Source of the DNA: Limosilactobacillus avistercoris
Lineage (GTDB): Bacteria > Bacillota > Bacilli > Lactobacillales > Lactobacillaceae
DNA length: 64,000 bases
Assembly: GCF_014836425.1 (NCBI RefSeq)
Contig: NZ_JACSQW010000003.1
Span: 1-64,000 of the forward strand
Direction of reading: 5' to 3'
This document shows, in pieces, positions 7,658 through 14,875 of the stretch. Below the pieces are notes generated by a model. That model saw nothing but the letters and a program-made list of their open reading frames with translations, did no database searches and had not been told where the DNA came from. The position numbers and the translations under genes are program-made. Position 1 is the stretch's first letter, and every line of letters begins with the position of its first letter.

Positions 7658-8552
7658 TGGATCAGATCAGGGACGATCAATCACAGCGACCAAAGAAACT
7701 GCGCTATAAGATCGGTGATCTTCTCAAAACCATTGGGCTTGCCAAGGCAACCTATCACGATGAACGTAAATGAATTGCCCGCTCTCACGACAAATACGAA
7801 GAAGCTAAAGCTCAAATTCTAAAGATTGCCCAACGGTTTAGACTTCGTGGACGTTGGACCGCAGATTATCGTCGTATTCAAATGGAGCTAGACCGAATAG
7901 GATTACATTTGGCTGGGGATACTATTCGCAAGTTAATGCGGGAATTAAATGTTCAAGTAAGTTTGTATAATCGCCATCGTAATGGTAAGTATTCATCCTA
8001 CCATGGTACGGTTGGTAAGATTGCGGAAAATCGGTTAAACAAAGATTCAATGAAAAACGTCCCTATCATGTTATCCATACTGATGTAACACAAGTCCGTT
8101 TAGCTAATCATCAGTGGGCTTACATCTCAGCAATGATTGATGAAGCGAGTCAAGAGATTCTAGCTTTCCAAATAAGTATCAGCCCGAATAAAAAACTGAT
8201 TATAAAAGCCATAGAAGAATTAATTACCAATCTACCTGATAATGCTCACCCAATTATTCATTCGGATCAGGGCTGGCATTACCAGTTAGATTACTATACC
8301 CAAAAATTAGCGGATCACCAGTTTATTCAAAGCATGTCGCGGAAAGGAAATTGCCTGGATAACGCTCCAGTAGAAAGTTTCTTTCACTTATTTAAGACCG
8401 AGTTACTAGCAGGGTTTCTGCCATGCAAGGATATCGCAGAATTAACCGAACTTTCTCACGACTACGTTCAATACTTTAACCATGTCAGAACAACCTTAAA
8501 GACAAAAGGCATGACTCCAGTCGAATACCGAAACCATGCCTTAGCAGCTTAA
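7654..8552 (+). pseudogene. IS3-family transposase OrfB, broken
   Basis: rve-type integrase core with the DDE residues still readable: Asp in IHTDVTQV, Asp in IHSDQGWHY and Glu in NAPVESFF. Two lesions: TGA at 7771-7773 where an Arg codon CGA is likely, and a one-base loss near 8040 (AACAAAG where AACCAAAG would keep frame). The element cannot make its own transposase as read. It could only move with help in trans. Confidence 0.85.
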
Positions 8553-8632
8553 TATTTTAATTTTGTCTAACTTTTGTCTTGCACTTCATCATAAGTCGGT
8601 GCTTTTATTATGCCCTGAAAGCAGCTGATGCT

Positions 8633-9007
8633 ATGGGCTTTCTCAATAAACTATTCCACACCAACAAGGCTTCACCTAAGAATACCTTGTCTAGCACTAT
8701 GTCATTTCTCTTCGGTAGTTCGATGGCAGGACAAACAGTAACTGAACGCACAGCAATGCAGAATACGGCTGTTTATGCCTACGTCCGGGTATTAGCTAAA
8801 GGGTTAGCAGAATTACCACTTCATATTTACCAATACACTAATGATGGCGACAAGCAACGGGCGATCAAGCACCCTCTTTATTTTTTGCTGCATGATGCGC
8901 CTAACCCAGAGATGACCAGTTTTATCTTCCGGGAAACCTTGATGAACCATCTTTTGCTTTGGGGTAACGCCTATGCCCAGATTGTCCGGAATGGTCAATG
9001 GCACTGA
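8633..9007 (+). pseudogene. Phage portal protein, N-terminal fragment
   Basis: 124 residues matching the N-terminus of HK97-family portal proteins (MGFLNKLF at the start, then AMQNTAVYAYVRVLAKGLAELPLHIY and HPLYFLLHDAPNPEMTSFIF, ending NAYAQIVRNG). Full portals are about 380-450 residues. The homologous sequence ends near 9000 and unrelated non-coding DNA follows, so the rest of the structural module was deleted. It faces the same way as terL and is separated from it by relBE and the IS element. Confidence 0.8.
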
Positions 9008-9155
9008 GAACTTGATTAACCATCAGATCACCTTCTTACAATAAATTCTACTATTTTATGGCAGGTTAGTAATTAATTTTTAAGATATTGTTGTAACAAA
9101 GCGCTGGTCGCTAATTACACGGTTCAACATATGATTGAGAAATGACATCGCATCA

Positions 9156-9183
9156 TTACAGCATAAAAGGTAAATGATAAAAT
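9156..9183 (+). promoter_or_regulatory. Promoter of the nrtR-like gene
   Basis: TTACAG (9156-9161) and TAAAAT (9178-9183) are 16 bases apart, 38 bases before the start at 9221. The stretch 9008-9155 between the portal remnant and this promoter shows nothing I can name. Confidence 0.55.
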
Positions 9184-9220
9184 AGAAGTAAGTTAATTAT
9201 CTGGAAAGGAGGAGTCCAGA

Positions 9221-9928
9221 TTGGATAGTAAGATTGTTGCCCGCCCCTTAGTCACCATCACGAATGTCATTTGGAGCTTTAATACAGAATTGCACCGGCC
9301 GCAATTATTGTTAATTAAACGGGCAGATGAACCATTAAAGGGCAAGTGGGCCTTGCCAGAAACTCTGTTGCGTAGTCATGAAAGTGCTGATGCAGCGTGC
9401 ATTCGCTTGATTGACGATAAGATTGGCCTTCAGGTGCTGATGAGTTCAACTGAACAATTGGCTACTTTTACTGATCCCAACCGGGTTGCTGATAGCCGGG
9501 CCTTATCATTAGCCTACATGACTTACCTGCCTTCGACGCCCAAGCTGCATCCGGGCTATGGGGCAACGGACGCTCAATGGTTTACCTTGAGTACTGATCA
9601 ACACAAGTATGTAATTAGTCACGATCGGCAGCAATTCATCCTAACGACACCTTCTGACCTTGCGTTTGACCATGTTCAAATTATCAACACCGCCATTAAT
9701 CGGATTAAAAATAAGCTCGATTACCAACCAGGTATTCTCCACATTCTCGGCGATTCCTTTACCCTGCGTCAGGCCCGGGAAGTCTTTGCGGCGTTCTTAG
9801 GAACGACCCTGGATCAAATCGATAATTCCAATTTTAAGAAAACTCATAACCACCTGTTTAAGGAAGTCGGCACCGCCTCATTACAACACTCAGGTCGGCC
9901 GCCAAAGTTGTTTAAGCTAAATTGTTAA
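9221..9928 (+). CDS. nrtR: NrtR-like Nudix-domain transcriptional regulator
   Basis: 235 residues: an N-terminal Nudix fold (LLLIKRADEPLKGKWALPE) and a C-terminal winged helix ending GRPPKLFKL, the NrtR layout. The Nudix catalytic box (REXXEE) is absent, replaced by CIRLIDDKIGL, so it should bind but not hydrolyse its ligand; NrtR proteins sense ADP-ribose or related NAD metabolites. It lies directly before pncB and pncA, so it is the likely NAD-salvage regulator. The start is TTG, with AAGGAGG 8 bases upstream. Confidence 0.8.
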   Translation: MDSKIVARPLVTITNVIWSFNTELHRPQLLLIKRADEPLKGKWALPETLLRSHESADAACIRLIDDKIGLQVLMSSTEQLATFTDPNRVADSRALSLAYMTYLPSTPKLHPGYGATDAQWFTLSTDQHKYVISHDRQQFILTTPSDLAFDHVQIINTAINRIKNKLDYQPGILHILGDSFTLRQAREVFAAFLGTTLDQIDNSNFKKTHNHLFKEVGTASLQHSGRPPKLFKLNC

Positions 9929-9950
9929 TTTTATAAACTTGCATTTTCAA

Positions 9951-10000
9951 AAAAAGTATCTACACTAGAAGTAAATAAAAGGCAAAGATACTTTTATTTT
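9951..10000 (+). terminator. Terminator or attenuator between nrtR and pncB
   Basis: AAAAGTATCT and AGATACTTTT (arms within 9951-9995) enclose 24 bases and are followed by ATTTTT. A further short palindrome, AAAGTACTTT, near 10012 could be an operator for the regulator. Confidence 0.6.
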
Positions 10001-10045
10001 TACGATAATTAAAGTACTTTTTACTTAAAAGAAAGTGTGGGTAAT

Positions 10046-11488
10046 ATGGATTTACAAATGTTAACCGACCTTTATGAATTCTCAATGGCAAATGGCTATT
10101 ACGCCATCCTGCCCCATGATCGTCAGGCCCGGTTCGACGTTTTCTACCGGCGGGTTCCTGATAACGGCAGCTTTGTTATTGCGGCCGGTCTCCAACAAGT
10201 AGTTGAACAAGTTGCTAACTGGCATTTTTCTAAGGAAAACATTGAATACCTGAAATTATTAAAAAAGTTTAGTCCTGATTTTCTGGACTACCTCAGCAAA
10301 ATTAAAAACGGCTGCACTATTCAAGCGCTCCCTGAAGGTACTCCAGTATTCCCACGAGAACCAATTATCTCCATTAGTGGTCCATTAATTGAGGCCCAAC
10401 TCTTAGAAACTTTCGTCCTCAACATTATTAACCACCAGTCACTAATTGCCACTAAGTCATGGCAGATTAACCATGCCGCGCAAGGACTGCCAATAATGGA
10501 ATTTGGTGCCCGGCGTGCGCAAGGACCCGACGCGGCCACTTATGGTGCACGGGCAGCTGTGATTGGCGGTTGCACCAGTACCTCAAACTTGCAAGCAGCT
10601 AGTCAATTCCACATCCCCGCAGCGGGAACAATGGCCCACGCCTGGGTAGAAAGCTTTCCTGACGAACTCAGCGCCTTTCAAGCATGGGCAAAAGTTTATC
10701 CAAATAAAATTTCCCTACTGGTTGATACGTATGATGTCCTTAAATCAGGGGTTCCAAACGCTATTCGGGTCTTTAAGCAAGCTCGGGCCAATGGTCATGA
10801 ACCAGTTGGCATTCGGATTGATTCCGGGGATATTTCTCAACTTGCCATTAAAGCACGCCAGATGCTTGATGAAGCGGGCTTCCTAAAGGCTAAGATCACT
10901 GCTTCTAATGCGCTTGATGCCCACGTTGTGAAATCACTGCTGGACGAGGGTGCACCAATTGATAACTTTGGGATTGGTGAACGCTTGATTACTAGTTCTT
11001 CTAGTCCGGTCTTAAGCGGCGTTTATAAATTAGCGGAAGAAAAAGTCAATGGTAAATGGATCCCAACGATTAAGGTTAGTGATAGCCGGGAAAAGGTTAC
11101 TATTCCAGGCAACAAGCAGGTTTACCGGATCTACAGTAATGACCTGCCAAATAAGGCCATTGCCGATGTCATTGCCCTGGCTGATGAACCCATCACTGCA
11201 CCGCTCAAGGTTGTTAACTCCAACCCTACCGCAACTAATGCCAGTCAAGTCTTAGCCAACTTTACTGCTAAGCCGCTATTAAAAAACTACCTAACAGCAG
11301 GCCAGCCAGTAAAGGTGGAAACGGATGTCTTTAAGATTCAACAAACTTCCCGGCAATTGCTCGCTCAATTACCAGAAGCAAGTAAGCGGCTAGTCAACCC
11401 TGATCGCTACCCGGTTTACTTAACAGCTAAGTTAGCTGACCTTCAAGAACAATTGATTACCAAAGCCCAGTTTGCTGAGGAGAATTAA
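10046..11488 (+). CDS. pncB: Nicotinate phosphoribosyltransferase
   Basis: 480 residues. Makes nicotinate mononucleotide from nicotinate, PRPP and ATP in the Preiss-Handler NAD salvage route. Visible family marks: the start LTDLYEFSMANGYY, EFGARRAQGPDAA, GTMAHAWVESF (the His of this segment is phosphorylated in the family), LLVDTYDVL and GIRIDSGD for PRPP binding. I use ATG 10046 rather than the GTG at 10037, because this gives the usual N-terminus. One base separates its stop from pncA, so the two are co-translated. Likely controlled by the NrtR-like protein upstream. Confidence 0.92.
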   Translation: MDLQMLTDLYEFSMANGYYAILPHDRQARFDVFYRRVPDNGSFVIAAGLQQVVEQVANWHFSKENIEYLKLLKKFSPDFLDYLSKIKNGCTIQALPEGTPVFPREPIISISGPLIEAQLLETFVLNIINHQSLIATKSWQINHAAQGLPIMEFGARRAQGPDAATYGARAAVIGGCTSTSNLQAASQFHIPAAGTMAHAWVESFPDELSAFQAWAKVYPNKISLLVDTYDVLKSGVPNAIRVFKQARANGHEPVGIRIDSGDISQLAIKARQMLDEAGFLKAKITASNALDAHVVKSLLDEGAPIDNFGIGERLITSSSSPVLSGVYKLAEEKVNGKWIPTIKVSDSREKVTIPGNKQVYRIYSNDLPNKAIADVIALADEPITAPLKVVNSNPTATNASQVLANFTAKPLLKNYLTAGQPVKVETDVFKIQQTSRQLLAQLPEASKRLVNPDRYPVYLTAKLADLQEQLITKAQFAEEN

Positions 11489-11489
11489 A

Positions 11490-12038
11490 ATGGCAAAAGC
11501 ATTATTAATTATTGACTACACAAATGACTTTGTCGCTGATAATGGATCCCTAACCGTCGGTAAACCAGCCCAGGCGTTAGAGCACCCCATCATTAGTTTA
11601 GCTAACCAGTTTCTTAAAAATAAGGATTACGTGATTCTGCCGACTGATGGTCACTTGAAAGATGATCATTTTAATCCCGAACATCGCCTATACCCACCCC
11701 ACAATATTATCGGGACTAAGGGACAAAAATTATATGGCAAGGTTGGTCAATGGTTCCAACAAAATCAGACTGATCCCCACGTCTATAAATTTAACAAAAA
11801 CCGCTATTCCGCTTTCCAGAATACTAATCTAGACAATTATTTACGGGAACGGCGGATTAACGATGTCTGGATCTGTGGAGTATGTACCGATATCTGTGTA
11901 TTACACACGGCAATTAGTGCATATAACCGTGATTATCAAATTGTCATCCCGCAAAAGGCAGTCGCTACTTTCTCCGAACTGGGAGCAAAGTGGGCAATGG
12001 GACACTTCAAGAATGTTCTTGGAATAACGATTCGTTAA
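11490..12038 (+). CDS. pncA: Nicotinamidase
   Basis: 182 residues, isochorismatase-like fold. Deamidates nicotinamide to nicotinate, which feeds PncB directly upstream. The catalytic Asp-Lys-Cys set is visible: Asp in LLIIDYTNDF, Lys in the FNKNRYSAF region and Cys in CGVCTDICVLHTA. The start at 11490 has GAGGAG at a good distance inside the pncB tail; an in-frame ATG 18 bases earlier lies within pncB. Together the two enzymes form a complete nicotinamide-to-NaMN salvage pair. Confidence 0.92.
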   Translation: MAKALLIIDYTNDFVADNGSLTVGKPAQALEHPIISLANQFLKNKDYVILPTDGHLKDDHFNPEHRLYPPHNIIGTKGQKLYGKVGQWFQQNQTDPHVYKFNKNRYSAFQNTNLDNYLRERRINDVWICGVCTDICVLHTAISAYNRDYQIVIPQKAVATFSELGAKWAMGHFKNVLGITIR

Positions 12039-12059
12039 CGTAAAAGGAAGTATCTAACA

Positions 12060-12890
12060 ATGAGTTTTTATGGCAACCGAACTGAAAGGATGGTTGAATC
12101 AGCCACTCCGGGTATTCATTTGCACGCAATCACGAACTTAGCTGAAACTCCACAGGTAAATATAATTATCGTTCATGGGTTATCATCATATGCTAAAAGT
12201 TATGACCCCTTCGCTAGTTTTCTTGTTAAGCATGACTGCAACGTTTTTCGCTACGATCAGCCTGGTCATGGAAAATCAGAGGGACTCCGGGGATATATGG
12301 ATTCTTTAGCTGACCTGTATGAAAATTTACATGTAATGGTTAGAAGGACTAAAACGGCTTATCCAAACCTTCCCCTATTTGTCATTGGTCATAGCATGGG
12401 TGGCGAAACAGTCCTCTTATATGGCATAAAGTACCCGCAAACGGTTGATGGATTCGTGGTGGCTGATCCAGTTTCCATTGTTAAAGCACCAAATTCATGG
12501 AGTAAGGGTTTAACAGGCGACCCTAAGAAACAATTACCTAACGTGTTAAGTACAGGGCTTAACAGTGATCCACGAGTAGTTCATAGAATTCAAAATGATC
12601 CTGCTAATCTGCATCACTTGACAGTTGGAATTTTGCAGAATGAAATTAAGGGAGCTTACTTCCTTCGGGAACACTTAACTGGCTTTAAGGATCCACTATT
12701 GTTTTTACAAGGTCAAAAAGACGGTTTGATTGATTATCATGATTCATTAGAAGCTTACGCAATGATTGCTTCTAATGACAAAGAGCTTCACGTCTACTCT
12801 TCTCTAATGCACAATATTTTTGACGAGCCCCAACGAAAATGGGATATCTACTCAGAAGTCGTCCAGTGGATTAATCGTCATCGATATTGA
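12060..12890 (+). CDS. Alpha/beta hydrolase (monoacylglycerol lipase-like)
   Basis: 276 residues. Serine hydrolase with the nucleophile elbow GHSMGGE, an early IVHGLSSYAKSY oxyanion strand, the YDQPGHGKSEG motif typical of lysophospholipase/monoacylglycerol lipase relatives, an Asp in LQGQKDGLIDY and the catalytic His in LMHNIFDEP. No signal peptide, so cytoplasmic. It follows pncA by 21 bases with GGAAG as ribosome binding site and ends in a strong terminator, so it is the last gene of the NAD-salvage transcript. A role in NAD metabolism is not indicated by the sequence. Confidence 0.85.
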   Translation: MSFYGNRTERMVESATPGIHLHAITNLAETPQVNIIIVHGLSSYAKSYDPFASFLVKHDCNVFRYDQPGHGKSEGLRGYMDSLADLYENLHVMVRRTKTAYPNLPLFVIGHSMGGETVLLYGIKYPQTVDGFVVADPVSIVKAPNSWSKGLTGDPKKQLPNVLSTGLNSDPRVVHRIQNDPANLHHLTVGILQNEIKGAYFLREHLTGFKDPLLFLQGQKDGLIDYHDSLEAYAMIASNDKELHVYSSLMHNIFDEPQRKWDIYSEVVQWINRHRY

Positions 12891-12926
12891 CACTGAGTTG
12901 CAGCTATTAAACCACTTTGAAATTAT

Positions 12927-12973
12927 AAAAGAGACGCAACGAATGACACTTTCGTCACCGTTACGTCTCTTTT
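12927..12973 (+). terminator. Terminator of the nrtR-pncBA-hydrolase region
   Basis: AAAAGAGACG (12927-12936) and CGTCTCTTTT (12964-12973) form the outer stem, and AACG/CGTT and GAC/GTC pair inside. It is followed by T. Confidence 0.85.
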
Positions 12974-12990
12974 TCATATGGTTAATGATC

Positions 12991-13362
12991 CTAATGAACA
13001 ATAGCCTTCTTTAACAGGTATCCACATTGCCCTGCACTAACCACTGTTAAGCCGCTAATAAGTCCCAGGTTGTTATCCCGCAAAACAAATGTAATAATGA
13101 TTCCAGAAATTAAAGTCGCCCCTAATCACAATTAATTGCTGGTATTTAAACTTCCTGAAAAATTCCGTTATTCTTGATTCTTATCAATGCGGTTGATTGT
13201 TAATGGGTATTTCTTATCGAGTTTAGGAGTAACAAATTTAATAGTTAATCCTTTTTTCAACGGTCCCATTAGTATCCAAGCGCTAATCCATAACATCCCC
13301 ACTATCGATGACCAAATATCACTACCTTGAATTAGTGGAAACATGCATCCCCAAATTAACAT
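12991..13362 (-). pseudogene. Remnant of one or two small membrane proteins
   Basis: Two minus-strand pieces. 13168-13362 encodes 64 residues with hydrophobic segments (MFPLIQGSDIWSSIVGMLW and the next stretch) and a basic tail; no ribosome binding site precedes it. 12991-13125 encodes 44 residues of a hydrophobic tail (ATLISGIIITFVLRDNNLG, then TVVSAGQCGYLLKKA) with no start codon. They may be parts of one decayed gene or of two. I do not recognise the family. Confidence 0.35.
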
Positions 13363-13411
13363 AATGATATAACGTGTATATTATCAACTAAGCAATAATT
13401 GCCTAACTAAA

Positions 13412-14047
13412 CTAATTTTCGAATAATTCAATTCGACGTAATTGACGTTTCAGTTGACCTTGCTTTTCTAATAAAGCAAATTTACGAGACAGGGTCTCAG
13501 GTGTTGTTCCAAGGTATAAGGCTAAGTCTTTCATTTTTAAGGGTAAGGTAAAATTATTTTTACCAATTTCATCTGTATATGTTTGTAAATACTTTAATAA
13601 CCGGTCTTCAACCTTCGGCAAAGCCAACAAGTGAACTTGTTTTTGCATTTCCGAAACTTTAACAATATTTAGTTCCAATAATCGAATACTTAATTCTGGC
13701 TGTTTATGCATCAGCTTCAATAAATCCTGCCGTTTTAATAAACAAATTTCACTGTGTTCCGTAGCCTCGACGTAATTATTGATATTCTTTTGACCAAAAA
13801 GCCAATCCTCACCAATATAATCACCAGTATGCAAGATTTGCAAAACATTCTCATAGCCGTCTTCATCTAAGGTGTACTGCTTAGCGTTACCATCAGCGAC
13901 AATTACTAAATTATCATTTATCATTGGATCAATTATCACTTCACCCTTTTGATAGTTTTTATGCTGAACTAATTTTTCGATTTGCATCTTCTCATCCTGA
14001 GGTAAAGCATTAAATAGTGGTACTAAGTTAACACATAAATCAGCCAT
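13412..14047 (-). CDS. Crp/Fnr-family transcriptional regulator
   Basis: 211 residues: an N-terminal cyclic-nucleotide-binding-like beta roll (GEVIIDPMINDNLVIVADGNAKQYT, then LHTGDYIGEDWLFG), a long dimer helix and a C-terminal helix-turn-helix (LKMKDLALYLGTTPETLSRKFALLE). It has no Fnr-type cysteine cluster at the N-terminus, only single Cys residues, so an iron-sulfur sensor is unlikely. I start it at ATG 14047, where AAGGA has usable spacing; the ATG at 14056 is too close. It is the last gene of the metal/redox operon, and FNR-like palindromes stand upstream of the operon (16826-16841) and of the neighbouring pseudogene (17612-17627). Confidence 0.85.
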   Translation of the reverse strand: MADLCVNLVPLFNALPQDEKMQIEKLVQHKNYQKGEVIIDPMINDNLVIVADGNAKQYTLDEDGYENVLQILHTGDYIGEDWLFGQKNINNYVEATEHSEICLLKRQDLLKLMHKQPELSIRLLELNIVKVSEMQKQVHLLALPKVEDRLLKYLQTYTDEIGKNNFTLPLKMKDLALYLGTTPETLSRKFALLEKQGQLKRQLRRIELFEN

Positions 14048-14066
14048 TAAATTCATCGTCCTTTAA

Positions 14067-14612
14067 TTAAAAGTCATCATCGTCATCTTCGACATACAAT
14101 CCTTCTTTTAGTTCATGACCTAAGAAGTCTTGAGTTATCCGAATTTGCTCCTTAATCCAAGCCATTAAATTAGTTAAATTAGCAGATAATTCTAGCCAAC
14201 TTTCATTGTTAGCTAAAGTAATTGCCTTAGTAATGAAGAGCGTTTGCGTATCAAAATCTTTTACCAAGCCAAACAGTTGCTTATCACCTGATAAATATTT
14301 ACTACTGCCATCTTCTTCTAGCATAGTATATTCCTTAAATTGAGCTGTAATTGTTGGAATACTTTCACCATTATTAACCAATAAGTGATTCAATTGGTCA
14401 AGTTCCTGAAGTTCATAAGCAATCCAACCAGCAGCTTTTTCGGCCAAAAAAAGACTAGCAGATCCTTTAGCAAATAAGTTAGCTTGGTTAATCTTTAAAG
14501 AATGGATTAACAAGTTAGAAATAATGTGACCAGTCATGGCAGCTGCAGTTGGCTGATGGTGATCAAGGTCGCTTTGCTTCAATTCCGCCTGGTATTTTTC
14601 TTCTGCATTCAT
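14067..14612 (-). CDS. Dps-like ferritin-superfamily protein, divergent
   Basis: 181 residues, mostly helical, with the spacing of a Dps four-helix bundle (NLLIHSLKINQANLFAKG, then ELQELDQLNHLLVNNGESIPTI). The His, Asp and Glu ligands of the Dps ferroxidase site are not where the family has them: the usual HW and D...E positions read as other residues. It ends in an acidic VEDDDDDF tail. Its start overlaps the copZ-like stop (TGATGA), so they are translationally coupled. The context of a metal-exporting ATPase, a metallochaperone and a Crp/Fnr regulator points to metal or oxidative stress protection. The fold call is by pattern only. Confidence 0.6.
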   Translation of the reverse strand: MNAEEKYQAELKQSDLDHHQPTAAAMTGHIISNLLIHSLKINQANLFAKGSASLFLAEKAAGWIAYELQELDQLNHLLVNNGESIPTITAQFKEYTMLEEDGSSKYLSGDKQLFGLVKDFDTQTLFITKAITLANNESWLELSANLTNLMAWIKEQIRITQDFLGHELKEGLYVEDDDDDF

Positions 14613-14842
14613 CAGTTAAGCTCCTTTTCCTTAATTTCTTGTACTTCATAACCCATTTTTTCAATAGCTGTCTTGACGTCAACAGTTTTAGTCTTATCAG
14701 GATCCAACGTAAATTTTAGCTTTCCTGCATTGAATAAAACTTTGATTTGGTCGGTTCCATCCAAACTACCAACCGCCCTTTCAATTTTGCTTAAGCATGA
14801 AGGACAGGTCATGCCAGATAATTTCATCATTACTTTTTCCAT
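14612..14842 (-). CDS. CopZ-like heavy-metal-associated domain protein
   Basis: 76 residues, a single HMA domain with the metal-binding MTCPSC motif (Cys13 and Cys16) and a ferredoxin-like beta-alpha-beta pattern. Carries soft metals such as Cu(I) in the cytoplasm and hands them to a P1B ATPase. The ATPase just upstream lacks its own HMA domain, so this protein probably supplies it in trans. Strong AAGGGGAG site; overlaps the Dps-like gene by 1 base. Confidence 0.85.
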   Translation of the reverse strand: MEKVMMKLSGMTCPSCLSKIERAVGSLDGTDQIKVLFNAGKLKFTLDPDKTKTVDVKTAIEKMGYEVQEIKEKELN

Positions 14843-14875
14843 GATTAAACTCCCCTTCCTTATTAATTTACATAT

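Larger units (their letters stand above)
7067..8588 (+). mobile_element. IS3-family (IS150-like) insertion sequence, 1522 bp
   Basis: Imperfect terminal inverted repeats begin TGAAGTGC and share GTTAGACAA (7067-7093 against 8562-8588). A 3-bp direct repeat TCA (7064-7066 and 8589-8591) flanks the element, as expected for target duplication. It holds orfA and a damaged orfB. The coordinates rest on the match of both ends and the duplication. Confidence 0.85.
7053..8602 (+). terminator. relBE terminator split by the IS element
   Basis: GCATCGGCTT (7053-7062) and AAGTCGGTGC (8593-8602) pair over 10 bp, with two G-U pairs, and the right arm is followed by TTTTATT. Removing the IS and one TCA copy restores a stem with a 5-base TTCAT loop, a standard rho-independent terminator. 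The insertion therefore opened the loop. Confidence 0.7.

Noticed and set aside
9221-9928. Active Nudix hydrolase
   Set aside because: The catalytic REXXEE box is missing and a winged helix follows; a regulator is the better reading.
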